A stretch of 64,000 nt of DNA from positions 79,332 through 143,331 of the forward strand of contig JBBHKE010000735.1 of NCBI GenBank assembly GCA_037447655.1, given 5' to 3'. Below are positions 22,966 through 36,000 of this stretch, one piece after another. The stretch's first letter is position 1, and every line of letters starts with the position of its first letter. The notes under the pieces are model-generated. The model saw only the letters and a program-made list of their open reading frames with translations, did no database searches and had not been told where the DNA came from. The DNA comes from Zygnema cylindricum (Eukaryota; Streptophyta; Zygnematophyceae; Zygnematales; Zygnemataceae). Made by a program: the position numbers and the translations under genes.

Positions 22966-23832
22966 TGAAATTTTGTGGTCTCCATTGACCCACAGAATGA
23001 GCATTCTATGTAAAGCCTCTAGGATAATATTTGCGCCTTCAACTTTCCCACTGAATAAGCGCCGCCCAGGCACAAAAATATTCTGACCACCCTCACTATT
23101 GTGAGGACAAGACTCCCTTGAGTCAAACGCAAAAAGAATCACTAAATATGATCCCCTGAGCAGCAAGTTATGGCTTGTCAAAGATGACCTTTATAGTTAC
23201 AAGCTCTCTTAGAGAGAGGTCCCTAAATATCACTAAGTCTTGTACTACTAAACCCTAGTCCAATAGGAACAATATATAGTACAAGAAGGTACAATGGGCG
23301 ATGTACTTATTGTACAACCATTGTACGACAACGTCTACAAGGTGACACCTGTCAAATCGGAAGCCATGGTTCCTCCTCCCATCTTCTCCGGTATCAAATA
23401 ATGTGGAGCCACGTGGCACCGCGTGACACTATCTCTGTATTCCGCCAAAAGCTCACTTCGCGTGGCGGCTATAATGTCGGCCGTCCAATTAAAACATATT
23501 TTACACAGTTCAGATTCGCGTACATGCATGAATTGTTCCCTTTCGTTAGTCTGGTGTTAATTAGCTACCGCGTTAATGTTTATATATCTTTCAAACCCGT
23601 CACGTGTATCGGTTCGATAACGTCTTAGTGGTTAATATGGACGACTACACAGAAGTCCGCAAACCTAGTTTCATATCTGGACCTAGGCACCATTTTGGTA
23701 AAATATCCTCTACTTCTAACTCTGCCACTTTCTAAATATCGCAACAGCCATGGCGTGCCTTTGATCCTCACTCTCTCTCTTTAAAGTGGAAATAAATTAG
23801 AGAAGTGAACTACTAATTACCTCTTTTCAACA
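22966..23832 (-). repeat. Copia 3' LTR
   Basis: 867 bp, starting TGTTGAAAAG on the minus strand and matching 28250-29133 along its length with scattered substitutions. The paired LTR has a ~17-bp extra segment near 28530-28550. Confidence 0.85.
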
Positions 23833-23845
23833 CTCCCCTTAATTC

Positions 23846-25616
23846 CTAGTCACCTTTTAATTTTAATCCACAGTTTTCTCTACAAAAAATCAACTTAGGG
23901 GAAGGCACTGGTTTTGTCATCATGTCTGCAATCATTTCTCTATTAGTTTTATGAACCAGTTTAATTATTTTATTTTCTACCTTCTCTCTGACAAAGCTTA
24001 GTCTAATATCCATATGTTTAACTTTGAAGTGATGTTTTGGATTAGCTGCAATAGAGATAGCAGCTTGATTGTCACAAAAAAAAATTTGAGTTCCAAATTT
24101 CATGAACCCAAGTTCTTCAAGGAGAGATTTAACCCACATTAATTCTTTGGTTGCAGCACAGGAAGCCATGTATTCAGCCTCCATAGTGGACTGAGCAACT
24201 ACTTTTTGTTGCTTGGTACTCCAACAACATGCACTGGATCGAATTTGCAACACATATCCAGTCGTACACCGCCTTAAAGGCACATCTCCATAACTGACAT
24301 CACTCCAGATGGTGATGTCAGTGTGCTCCCCTCCCAAATGCAACCACAATTCCCTTAACCCCACCAAATACCTCATCACCATTTTGGCAGCCTCTCAGTC
24401 TCTCTTTCTTGGTTCATTTAGACTTCTACTAAAGACACCTACAGCTGCGGATATATCTGGACGGGGACAGTTCATAAAATAGATTAAACTGCCTACAATC
24501 TGCCGATAAGGGATATTTCCCATAAACTTTCTTTCTATCTCATCCATCTCATCATTAAAAGTCAATATTCCTCTCTCTTCACTCCCCTCAAACACTTTTT
24601 TCAAATCCATGGGAGTAGTACATCCATTTGCTTTTTCCATCTGAAATTTTTCTAGCATATTACTGATTGTTTCTTTCTATGTGAGTCTTATAATCCTATT
24701 CCCTCTATCTCTCTCCATTTGAATTCCCAAAATGTACTTCGCTTCACCGAGATCTTTCATATCAAAACGGCTTCTAAGATCCCGTTTTAGTTTGTTAATC
24801 TTATCTAAAGACTTGCTTAAGACCAACAAATCATCCACATAAATAGCAATAAATATCACTCCATTCTCATCCTCAAATAAATATATGGAGTGATCTGAAC
24901 TAATTTTGATATACCCCAAACCGGTCAAAAATTCGTCCAGTTTTATATTCCATTTTCGCAAGGCTTGCTTAAGCCCATAGAGTGATTATATCAATTTGCA
25001 AACCTTGCTTTCTTCCCCACTTTCCACGAATCCTTCTGGTTGCCTCATGGAAATTTATTCTTCCAACTCTCCGTGTAAAAAGGTTGTTTTAATATCCATC
25101 TGGTGTATTTCCATATCCTCTGCTGCGGCTAAACTTAAAAGGATTCTAACAAAAGGAAAATCTGACAACAGGTGCAAAGGTTTCTTCGTAGTCTATCCCC
25201 TATTTCTGAGTATACCCCTTTGCAACTAACCTAGCTTTGTACCTTTCAATGGTATTATCTGGGTTTAATTTAAGTTTAAAAACCCACTTTCATTCGATCG
25301 GTTTTTTGTCCAGTGGACAATCTACCAACTCCCATGTATTGGCTTCCATGATGGAGGCCATTTCTTCATTTATAGCAGTGATCGACCGGCTGCTTTCTAG
25401 GGTGTTTATGGCCTCTAAGAATGTCTGAGGTTCACCTGGGTGAGACATCTTTGTGAGTTGGTTATTTACTTTTCTTTCTTGAAGTTGTTTACTACTTCTT
25501 CCCCCTTCAAAATCGGACGTCGGTATAGAAGGCATCCTTGGGTTTCGTTTAGAAAGATTTTCAGCTTCCCTATCTTCCAATTTCGGTGTCTCATCAAGTT
25601 CCTCATCGGTTTCCAC
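23846..25616 (-). pseudogene. Copia reverse transcriptase and RNase H, broken
   Basis: The RT part starts in 25616-25290 with WELVDCPLDKKPIE and continues past a stop into WVFKLKLNPDNTIERYKARL. The catalytic IYVDDLLVLS box lies in 24961-24677, then GSLIYFMNCPRPDISAAVGV (24658-24395). RNase H at 24382-23846 has TIWSDVSYGD, QSTMEAEYMAS and the ADMMTKPV end. At least four in-frame stops separate the pieces, with decayed sequence between 24961 and 25200. Confidence 0.85.
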
Positions 25617-25790
25617 TTCGTATTGTGGCGTTGCCTCGGATGTTGTCTTTCCTCCTTCTCCTTTGGTAGATCTGCAAATTTTTCTTTTTCTCCATCTTCC
25701 TTCTCTTCAAAGTCAAAGTCAAAAAACTGATCCGTTTCAAATCTGATTTTGACTTCTTTATTATATTTGATTGGATCAATGGACTTCTCT

Positions 25791-27086
25791 TCATTCATCA
25801 CCACTATGTGTTTTACCAAAATTATCTCTCTTTTTCAAGTCATACACCCGGTATCCTTTTGTGCTCTCATCATATGCTATAAGATATCGTGGTTTCCCTC
25901 TTCCCTCTAACTTCCATTTAGTCTTATCGGAATCCAAATTGTAGACTTCACTTCTGAACAATCTTAAACTAGACAAATCAGGCTTTTTTCCTGTCCACCT
26001 CCCATACAAAGTTTCCTCCTTATTTGCTGAAGTAAGGACTATATTTTTGATGAAATTAGCATAATTCATAGACTCCGCCCGAAATTGCAACCCTATCTTC
26101 TTATCAGCTAACATACTTCTGGACATATCTCCTAAAGTTCTATTCACTCTTTCTGCTACTCCATTTTGTTATGGATTATAGGGAACAGTTTTCTCACGAT
26201 GAATTCCTTCTTCTTTAATATATTCTTCAAATTCCTTTGAGGTGTATTCTTTCCCATTATCACTTCTTATCTCTTTTATTGAGGTTTCATGTAGTTTTTC
26301 ACTCCATACTTTAAACTCTTTGAAACATCTTAATACCTCTGACTTACGTCTGAGAAAGTATACCTTCGTGTATCTAGACCAATCATCTGTGATGGTTAAC
26401 ATCCATCTTTTCCCCCCATGTGAAGCATACCTAGCTGGTCCCCAAACATCAGTGTGAATTAGATCCAATACTTTCTCTCTTCTAAATGTGGTTGCCTTTG
26501 GAAATGGAAGTCTATGAATCTTCCCTTGGGCACATCCACTACAATCATCAAAAGACTCATCGTCCTCAAAAGTAATACCCTCCACTATTCCCTTTTTCTT
26601 CATTTTCTTTAATCTATCTAGATGCACATGCCCCAACCTTTTGTGCCAAAGCATCATCTTACTTGCACACAAGAAGATAACACTCTTGTCATTGCAAATA
26701 ACAATTCTGAACATCCCTTGATTGTCCTTCTCAACTATCAAATAAACCTCATTATCAAAGCTTGCTGTGACGATTCCTTTCCTAGTTCCTGTTTCGAACT
26801 CCTTTTCACCTAGGACAGTTGTTGAGACTAGGTTCTTGCTAAGATGTGGAATGTAAAGAACGTCTGAGAGTGTTACAATTGAGGCCTTTCCATCAACTAA
26901 AACCTCCAAGTCAACAGTTCCAACAAGACTTGTGGTTTCTACTCTACCATCTCCGTACTCTATTTCAACTATTGGGATCTTTCTCAGTTTAGTGAACCAC
27001 CTCTTATCTTTGCACATATGCATTGAGGCCCGTGAGTCTATGATCCACCCATCTTCGGGTGGATCCCTCTTACCTCCAAACCACAC
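25791..27086 (-). pseudogene. Copia protease and integrase, broken
   Basis: A protease-like start WIIDSRASMHMC has Arg where the catalytic DSGA/S triad normally has Gly. The integrase zinc region follows (HKRLGHVHLDRL then CSGCAQGKIHRLPF), and the DDE core with HTDVWGP, ITDDWSRYT and SDNGKEYTSKEFEEYI. A TAA codon at about 26169 splits the normally continuous NP-QNGVAERVNRTL. Confidence 0.88.
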
Positions 27087-27269
27087 TTTGGTCTCCGTGG
27101 AATGTCGACATGTGTTTCAGTGGTTTTTGGATTAAGAAAAAGCTCCTCAAGCTCCGCTTCCTGTTCGGTTTCTTCGTCCTCTTCCTCATCATGAACTTGA
27201 GTCAGGAAAGCCTTTTTCTTTCCTCCATCCTTTGAGGTCCATTGTCCATCTTTCAGTTAAAGATCTGCA

Positions 27270-27975
27270 AGTTTGACACAATCTGCCATATAGTGTCCCG
27301 AATTCTTGCAGATGTGACATAATCCTCCTTGAGAAGTTCCTCTCCCCTGTCTATCAATTATGCCACCTCCTTGTCCTCTTCCACCAAAGTTTTGATAGGG
27401 ATCTTTCCCTCTCTCCTCATCAAAATTCCGCCAATCAACTCATGCAGAGAATGCTTGAACACTTGGACTCCCTCTCCTAAGCTCTATGGTGCTTTCTTTC
27501 ACTAAAATCATTCCCACTGTGTCATTCCAATTCCAATTGCTATCTCCTATGTCCTGCAATCGGTTAATGGTATTCTCATACTCTTCAGGTAGTTTCATCA
27601 TTAATGTATTCACTCTTTGTCTCTCAGACCATGAGTTACCTGCACTCTCTAGCTCTCCAAACAATGCTGCTAAATCATTGCAATAATTATTCATGTTTCC
27701 TCCCTTATAAGTATAAGCTACGATCTTATTTTCTGCTAGATGTTGCTGCTGCAATGATCCACTCTTATATTTGTTAACTAGTGATATCCAAATATGAGAT
27801 GAAGATTTGACATGCATAAAGGGATCGCAATGCCTTTTGCTACACTTTTAAGAATTAAGAGCTTAGCAACCTTGTCTTTGTAGTTCCACTTTTCATACTC
27901 TAATCTCTCGGTCTGAACCCTTGTCAACGTTGTTGGTGGTGCTGCTGCCGGTATCGCCTTCGACAATGGTGTCAC
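27270..27975 (-). pseudogene. Copia gag with zinc knuckle, broken
   Basis: The capsid-like region spans 27975-27440 (YEKWNYKDKVAKLLILKSV, then WISLVNKYKSG and KLPEEYENTINRLQ) with a frameshift near 27800. The zinc knuckle CHICKNSGHYMADC (CX2CX4HX4C) lies at about 27285-27330. Confidence 0.8.
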
Positions 27976-28249
27976 TTCAGTTGGAACTCCTCTCTTTTCT
28001 CATTCCATGACAATCTCCTCTCCTTCCTCATCTTCATCCTCGGTGATGGTGGCAGCTGTTTTGGCTACTGTAGTGACGGAGGTGGTAGAAAAACGTGTCC
28101 TTCCAAACCCAGGTGGAGGTGGGCATTGAATTTGTCCAGACACGTTGCCTCATAGATGCTTCTCAAATATTTCTCCCTCCATCATCATTTCCCAATACAA
28201 AAAGTCTGATCCATCAAATATGTGCACCCTAGAGAGTGGGCCCATAACC

Positions 28250-29133
28250 TGAAATTATGTGGTCTACATTGACCCACAGAATGAGCAGACAATGTAAAGC
28301 CTCTAGGTTAATATATGCCCCTTCCACTTTCCCACTGAATAAGCGCTGCAAAGGCAGAAAAATATTGTGTCCACCCTCACCCCTGTGGGGACAAGACTCC
28401 CTTGAGTCAAACCTCAAAAAAAATCACTAAATTTGCTCCCCTGAGCAGTAAGTTATGGCTGGTCAAAGATGACCTTTATAGTTACCAGTTCTCTTAGAGA
28501 GAGGTCCCTAAATATCACTAAGTCTTGGTCTGCCTACTAACGACTACCTACTACTAAACCCTAGTCCAATAGGAACACTATATAGTACAAGAAGGTACAA
28601 TGGGCGATGTACTTATTGTACAACCATTGTACGACAAGGTCTACAAGGTGACACCTATCGAATTGGAAGCCATGGTTCCTCCTCCCATCTTCTACGGTAT
28701 CAAATAATGTGGCGCCATGTGGCACCGCGTGACACTATCTCTGTATGCCGCCAAAAGCTCACTTTGCGTGGCAGCTATAATGCCGACCGTCCGATTAAAA
28801 CATATTTTACACGGTTCAGATTCGCGTACATGCATGAATTGTTCCCCTTCGTTAGTCTGCTTTTAATTAGCTGCCGCGTTAATGTTTATGTATCTTTAAA
28901 ACCCGTCACGTGTATCGTTTCGATAACGCCTTAGTGGTGAAGACGGGCGACTACATTCCGGAGACCTAGGTTCAAATCTGGACCTATGCACCATTTTGGT
29001 AAAATATCCTCTACTTCTAACTCTGCCACTTTCTAAATATCGCGGCAGCCATGGCGTGCCTTTGATCCTCACCCTCTCTCTTTAAAGTGGAAATAAATAA
29101 GAGAAGTGAACTACTAATTACATCTTTTCAACA
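28250..29133 (-). repeat. Copia 5' LTR
   Basis: Direct repeat of 22966-23832, 884 bp. Both begin TGAAATT and end TTTTCAACA on the plus strand. Confidence 0.85.
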
Positions 29134-30960
29134 GTTGTATCTTAAGCCTTTAATACACAGGATCACAACGTCGTTTTTTGAGAGCTCGTGGCCGCCTCCT
29201 CCCAAATTGTCAAAATATTTCCATTGTGCAAACCTTTTATTTTTTATCAGCCACCTCTCCTTCTCTACTGATATTGATTTGGTTCCTCTATGCAATACAA
29301 CCGCCACTCGCCAATCATTAGGGCGCCCTTCTGGGTGGACCTTTGTTTGCCCTGGATCATTATTGCACACCTCGCGCTTATGCTTCCACTTTATTTTCCA
29401 TCCTCTTTCCTTTGGTGGCGGACGACACCTATATTACCGGTTCTGTGGACCACATTTTGTCGACCTATAAGTTGTTATCTTTTTCGAGGGATCGTTTTGC
29501 CAAACTCAGCCCTTGAGGTTCAACCTCATAAGCGTGATATTTAGTAACCTTTTCATATCCCTTCTTTTAATCCCCCTCAAGGTTCTTAGACCCTTACTCT
29601 ATCTGACAACATCCGTGTGTTGGGTTACCTGCTTGGTTCCGATACTTTAGTAACTGAGTTTCTTAATTCGCCTCTTCTGGTTAATTTCACCCACATAGAC
29701 GATTGCAAAGACCCTCTTTGATCCATGACTGTTTTTTTCTCTTTTGACAAGATGTTTCCCCCCACCGCCTCGTGTACTTTCCCATGCCCTCCAACATTTC
29801 CGTCAACTTTTTTTGCCTTTCATGATCGCCTCATGGTTGTCCTCCACATTCTGTTGGGTTGTGTGGCTTTTAAACTTGGTTTTGGGCCTACGATTTGGGT
29901 TTAAGCATCCCTTTCTACCTTTGTTGGAGGGTTAGGTTTAATATCTACACCACGGGCAGTGAGGGCTGCATACTTTGAGAGTTGGTGCCTTATTCCCTCC
30001 ACTCTTGTTTCTCGTTTTGTGGTTAGGGATACTCTTGTGCTTCGTACCGTTGTCCCATGTTTCATGTTGTATCTCCGCCTTTTAATAATCCATTTTGGTG
30101 GCATCCCATTCCATTCGTCTTCCTCCGTTTGCAACTACGGCCGTTCTCTTTACTCTAATTACGAAACAAAGTGCTCGCTGCAAGAAATGATTTGTGATCA
30201 GGTTGTCGGCCATGTCGGATCAGAGCTTCTCGAGGCGCTTGTGGTGGGCCTTTAACTAGAGCTTGCCTATTCGCTACACCTATTCTCCTACGTTCCACAC
30301 GTGCTCACTTCAACCCCCATGTCCATGCTTCGCCTCCCTCATCGACCTTTACTTGACTCTCTTGTTTGCTTATGCAACCGCGTCTGACATTTGAAGGCGT
30401 CCATTTGCTTCATTGCTCTCATGGGGGAGATATGATATAGGCACATGACACTATTCGTGACGCCGTTGAGATTATGGTTTTGGAGGGGGAATATTTTGTT
30501 TGAGGGGAGGTTTCACATATCATGCCTCCGCGTCGAATTGATATTATATTGCTTATTTGGTGTCAGTCATGAAGTTGGTGACATTGTGTCGGCGAATCCT
30601 ACCTCGTATACAGTCGTCGGTGAAGTGAGTGGTTACCAGAGTGGTCGCTCGTGACGTGAAGGAGCAAGATTATGCACGCTTGATACTATGGATAACTTCA
30701 TTCGGATGGCGGTCCACATATTCGATTATTTGGGGGTTCCTTTAGAGGAGTTTCTCAATACTTGTGGTCGACGCTCTTTCGAGAGAAGGGGCCCTGGGAG
30801 TCGTCCTGCTTTAGTCCTAATTATTTTTTTCGTTAACGTTTATCTGTGGTCCTAGAGCAAGTGTAAGCTTGTACCCTCTTTTGATCTAGTGACGCTGTTA
30901 TGGACCGTCAACGTGTTAAGTAGCGTGCTGCCTTGAGCATGAAGAATTTAGGGGGTTGCT
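29134..30960 (+). pseudogene. Decayed non-LTR-type reverse transcriptase element, 3' part
   Basis: This continues 22240-22965 beyond the copia insertion. Recognisable pieces are AFNTQDHNVVF just inside, ADDTYITGSVDHIL (about 29423-29464, the A/YxDD region) and IRVLGYLLGSDTLVTEFL (about 29605-29660). Downstream wording is too degraded to name. Many stops and frame changes are present. Confidence 0.6.
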
Positions 30961-32886
30961 TTTAGTAGATATTTAGCCTTGTTATGGTTTGGTTAGGTAG
31001 GGTTTTTTTGGGTACCCAATTAAGTTGCTTTTGTGTTTGTTGCTTATTTGAATGGTTGGCACGCCTTTAATTTTGTTGTCTCTTATTTAGAAGGGATATT
31101 TTCTAAAAGAAAAAGATTTTATTTCCAAGAACGCGATGGTAATACCATCAAAGTATAAAACATGATTGTCACTAAAAAGTATTGATGACCAACAAAGGTT
31201 AAAGACCAAAATCCTAAAGGACTAAAAACACAACAAAAATGCGTGAAAAGCCGAAAAGGAAAGAAAGAAAGCAAGTACAACTAAACCAAACTATTGAAAC
31301 ACTACAAACTAACTTAGACGCTAAAACTACGCCTAACTAAAGATCAAAACTATGGATATCGTTATGCGCCGGGTGGCGCGGCGGTATTTTCTAAAGGCCA
31401 AAATGAATCTGTACAGGACATTTGTAATCTTTTGTAAAATTACAAATAAGTACATGTGAAATCGTATATGTAATCATTTTACAGCAGTGGCATGTGTAAA
31501 TTTTTTTCCGCTAGTTGGAAGGAGTTCCACAACATTTCAGGCGGCAAAACATCTACGATCCAAAATGTTTTGTTGCCTATCCAAAGCCACAATGATTCTT
31601 TTTGTACGGCATCTACTTGGAACTCTAGTACTCTGCAATAGAAAGTTTCAAATGTCACCACGATTTTGAATGGCGTGAGTGTGCACGAACAACATTTGAA
31701 ACTTTCTATTGTAGGGTCCAAAGCCCGTAAATTTTATTTATTTATTTTTGGACAAGAGACTCTTGGATAGTAAATGTTTTTCTCCTGAAATTTTGTGCGA
31801 ACTTGTTCCGACCGGCGAAAAAACGTTTTACTAAAGCCGCCATAGCGGAATACGATCCTATCTGTTTTTTTCACATGTACGTTTTTGGTTTTTCTGTACA
31901 GAATTGCAAATGTATAGTACAGTACAGTACTATACACCGCCAATCGTTATTAGCGTTGTGTACGCTAATTCCGTCCCGCTTTTTTTTTTTTAATTCTCCA
32001 TTAGTGTAGTTCATTCTATTTTTTTCTTTATTCTATTTAGGGTTATTTTCAGTACGTTATCTCTTAAATAGAGTGGTGTACGGTCAGTGTCTGACCGTAC
32101 ATAAATGTACCTTTTTAAGCTAAAAGTTACAATAAATTATTTTTAGTAACCGCGGACGCATGAGAATGTGCGTTCTAAAAAGGAAAAAAAACCAGGTCGT
32201 AAAAAATCCCGCTCGCACATATTCGTCCGACAGCCGCGTTTCGACTGTGTGAATGTACGATTTGTGTACGATTTGCCAGATTTTGTACGGATACCTATAT
32301 TAGTGTAAGCATGTTTGCGACCGACATTTTTTTTTTCAAAGATCCAAATTACCATAACCAAACAATTACAATGTATGATTTTTTCCAAAATTTTCAAATT
32401 CTTAAATAGCGTACACCACGGTAATTATTTTTATACGCTAAAAAAACTTACACGCTAATAACGATTGGCAGTGCACTGTTTTTAGCCCTGCAGGCTGAAA
32501 CGTACCATAATCCTGTACGTTGTCGCGTACTCGACCACACTACGGTAAAACACCGAATCTTCTTGCAAGCTGACTTTGCTCGACCCTGTCGGCTCGTCCA
32601 TACTCTTACGCTATTCGTACAATTTTTCCGTATGCACGAAATCACACTTCCCCCATAGCGTGCGTGTAGCCCGAAGAAGGACAGAACGGAAGAGCACACT
32701 CGACAATGAACCGTTGGGTTAGGGAGCGCCTTTTAGGGTTTGAATTCGACTGAAACTATAGACTCCGAAGCTTTGGGTGAGGCCTGAATATGTCTCTCCT
32801 AAGCTTTTTCAGCTTGTCACGTCTTAGCGGAGCAATTCCGTTTCTGTAGCAGTTTAGCCCGCCACTGCTGATTTTTCACTTTTAAT
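30961..32886. other. Spacer upstream of the GT47 gene
   Basis: It holds a perfect 20-bp inverted repeat (31636-31655 and 31692-31711, centred on GAAAGTTTCAAATGT), a family A element (31933-32475) and otherwise unremarkable AT-rich sequence. No gene is supported. Confidence 0.5.
31933..32475. mobile_element. TA-type miniature element, family A, long copy
   Basis: It starts TACACCGCCAATCGTTATTA and ends in the inverted CTAATAACGATTGGCAGTGC; the terminal TA has become CA. The subterminal GTGTACGCTAATTCCGTCCC and GCGTACACCACGG match the 223-bp copies. At 543 bp it has about 320 bp of extra interior, including a small palindrome near TGTACGGTCAG/CTGACCGTACA (32081-32102). Confidence 0.75.
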
Positions 32887-32992
32887 GTAAGTTTTCTCGA
32901 TTGTTCAACCGTGTATTTATGCTTCTCTTTTATTACTTTTGTGTTCATCGTTAAGCCATCATGAGAGCTTTGTTAGGTTTTTTCTCTTTCAG
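32887..32992 (+). other. Probable 5' UTR intron of the GT47 gene
   Basis: Donor AAT|GTAAGT at 32887 and acceptor CTCTTTCAG at 32992 fit consensus well. This removes the upstream in-frame ATG at 32961 and favours ATG 33018 as start. Confidence 0.6.
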
Positions 32993-33017
32993 GACTCTTT
33001 TCCTGGTTACCGCAGGA

Positions 33018-36000
33018 ATGAAGTGGCAAAGGAGGCCAGGTCCTCCTCGATCGGTTAAGGAAACTAGTTTACTGAACGGTGAAAAACGACATGGATCACC
33101 TGCTTTTTCGCATTCTCATCTCAAGCAAGGAGCAAAAACGCAGCTTTATACAATTATTCTTATCTCGACTTTTGCAATACTAGCCCTTTTTCTGCTCTAT
33201 ATCCCGAGACCACGGGCAGCTGACTCTCAGTTCGCTGTAAGAGACGGTATTTTTACGAACGATGTTTCTGATGCTAGTTCTGTTAGAGATGAGAAATATA
33301 GTCGGTTGTTGAAGAATAATTTACGGCCTTTGGAAAGAGATTTCAGTAAGTCGTCTGACGATGGTCAATTAAATGAAAAAGACGAGGGAAAAATTCAAGC
33401 TGCTGTATTTGAGGCTTCTCATTCCGATTTTTTACAAGAATCTCCAAAAAGTTCTTCTAAAACTGGCTGGTTAGGAAATTTTGGTTTCTGGTTGAGGGAA
33501 GAGTCAAAAATAAACAAGAACATGAGTGTACCGCCTAAAAGACGACCAGGCAAACACACAAAAAAAAAATCTACCACACATTTAGAGCCTGAAAATGGTT
33601 TGCCAATCACCGGTCGTTTTGGATCAAATGGGACAGATTCTTGTGATCCTAAATCTGCACTAATTCGTCTTTATATGCACGAACTCGGTGGAGAGTACAA
33701 CTTTGGCATTCTTAATTATGAATATATGTTTCGACAGCCTCAAAACATCTCCGACATTCCCCGATATAGGGGTGGAATGTACCAACAACATAGTCCTGAG
33801 TATTGGCTCACAGTCGACCTCCTCACATCCCGAATGGAGGACCGGACATGGCCATGTACGGCTGTTAGGGTTTTTGATCCTGCAGATGCTGACCTCATAT
33901 GGGTACCTTTTTTTGCATCCATGGCATATAATCGCTACACCAATGAAATTAACCGAGCTGGAAATCGGTCAGGCGAGGTGGACCACAACCAGATGTTACA
34001 GGTACACTGCCCGTCGCTATTTGTGTAAATGAGTTATTAGTAACAAAGCAACATTAGTATCAAAGGTACCAATTATGGTGCTATTTTTTTATATTTTAGT
34101 ATTGTATTTAAGCAAAATCAGTATGGACGATACTAATTTAGTGCAGAGCGATGTGGTCATTTGTAGTCCACTCCCTTAAATGGTGTTATTATAGACAAAA
34201 AATGTCGCGACGGAATTGGTGTTATTAACACTAATAGCAAGAGCAATGTAATTCTGTACGTTTGACAGAATGAACCCTTTACTAATGAACTCATTTACAA
34301 TGAACCCACTTATGATGAACTCATTCGTGATGCACTCATTATAATCAACCCGTTTATACTGAACTCATTTATAACAAACTCATTTTTGACGAACTTCTTT
34401 ATACTGAACGCCTCTGTAATTAATTTTTTTATTATGATCTCAATTATCAGCCAGTTTTTGTGTCTATTGGCATTACTTTCTGGCTGTCGTCAACCTGCAA
34501 TTGCAAGCCCTTTAGTAAAGCAACGCCTTTAATACTATTATTATTATGAGGCCAACAAAACAAGCGGACAAAATATATCAGTCAAACTGCCAGTGAAATT
34601 GTGGCATCTCACTTTGCCATTACCTGAATTTTTTCACAAATCCGCAGCTTCATTAAACTTGTTTGAGCATGAGATTAACTTCAGCAACACTTTTGGTCTA
34701 TCCCGGCTTATCTTTGATTTTTCATCTTTTGCAAAATGTCTTCCGTGTTTTCCATGGCTTCAGTTTATATATAGAGTAATCAGGTATGAAGTTACTTGCG
34801 GCTTCTCTTTGTGTTATTGAGTTTGTTTATATTAATATAAATTTGGAATCCTAAACCTTCCAGAGACATCAATGGCCTAGTTTTTAGTCTCGATCTTCCG
34901 ATTATGCCCAATGAATGTGATGTCCATATCTTCATGCAAAGGGGTTCATATTGCATTATTTTTTTCTAGGGAACTTAAAAGAGGAAGGTTTGGCTTGCTC
35001 GTTAGCTTCAAGATTTTTATCGAGTTGGGCATTTCATGAGTTTTGGGAAAGGTGCCACATGATTTGCTTGTTATTCTGTAGGTCAATGTATAGCCCGTGT
35101 CAATTCCCTGTGTTGCTGAACTATTTTTATTACTTTCAATTTTATTTTTTTGCATTAGAGTTTTTTAAGACAACAAGAATATTGCAGGTAAGTTTACCTG
35201 CATACTTGGGTATGACCATTGTATTTTTCAGCTCCAAGTAGGAACACTATAGAAGCTCAAAACTTAGCTCGTATTCTTCGTATCAATCAGGTGAATATCA
35301 CACCTGAGGAACACCTGAGGTTCAAGTAGAGGCATCCTTTGGTTCTTATGAGTTCTGTAGGATTTGAACAAACCAATTTATGTAGCCTTACAGGGTAATT
35401 ACATGTAGGAAATTACTGTCGTGACTCGCCAGTAATCGCAGTAATTGTACAGAAAAGTGTACAATTAGTGAACTATTTCGTACATTTTCTGTACGATTAC
35501 TGCGTTTTGTGGCCAGTAATGTCAGTAATCGCTCATGCATGATTATCCTATTAGGCAGATTCTGAATCACTTCCCATCTGTGACTTTGGCGTTGGCTGTC
35601 CTTGGAAATTTCTATATTTGTAAGTTTTAGCACTTGAACATTAGTGTAGAGAAGGATTGTAAAGTGATGTCAAGAATTCAAATGTAAAATATCAAACCAA
35701 ATGTGAAACTCTTTTGTTTGCTGATAGCTATGGTTTCATGGGTAGACATAAGCAACATGAGTTGAAAAGGTCACCACTTTTGAAAGTGATCGGGGGAGTA
35801 ATTTTTTTTTATTTGCTTACTTTAGGCGACAAGTTACTTATAAGTTCTAGCATTCATGGAATGGTTATGCAGACGAGAACTTTTTCCTCATAATTCTGTT
35901 GTAATTTTTTGTCTACGACATTATTAAAAATATTTTACATTCGCATTGCAATGGAACCTGACTTGTGTATCAGTGATATGTTCCTCCTGTGATTTGGTGG

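Larger units (their letters stand above)
22966..29133 (-). mobile_element. Decayed Ty1/copia LTR retrotransposon
   Basis: It is bounded by two ~870-bp LTRs in direct orientation (22966-23832 and 28250-29133). Read on the minus strand the order is gag, protease, integrase, reverse transcriptase, RNase H, the copia order. A polypurine tract AAGGGGAG sits directly before the 3' LTR (minus strand, 23833-23840). Every domain carries stops or frameshifts and the LTRs differ at many sites, so the copy is old and inactive. No clear target-site duplication is visible. It interrupts an older LINE-like element. Confidence 0.9.

Noticed and set aside
31636-31711. Perfect 20-bp inverted repeat as a microRNA precursor
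   Set aside because: Stem-loop is short with a 36-base loop, no second copy or target is visible; kept only as a note in the spacer entry.
32961-33017. Upstream in-frame ATG of the GT47 gene
   Set aside because: It lies inside a well-formed GT-AG intron (32887-32992) and would place a hydrophobic stretch before the basic N-terminus normal for type II Golgi enzymes.
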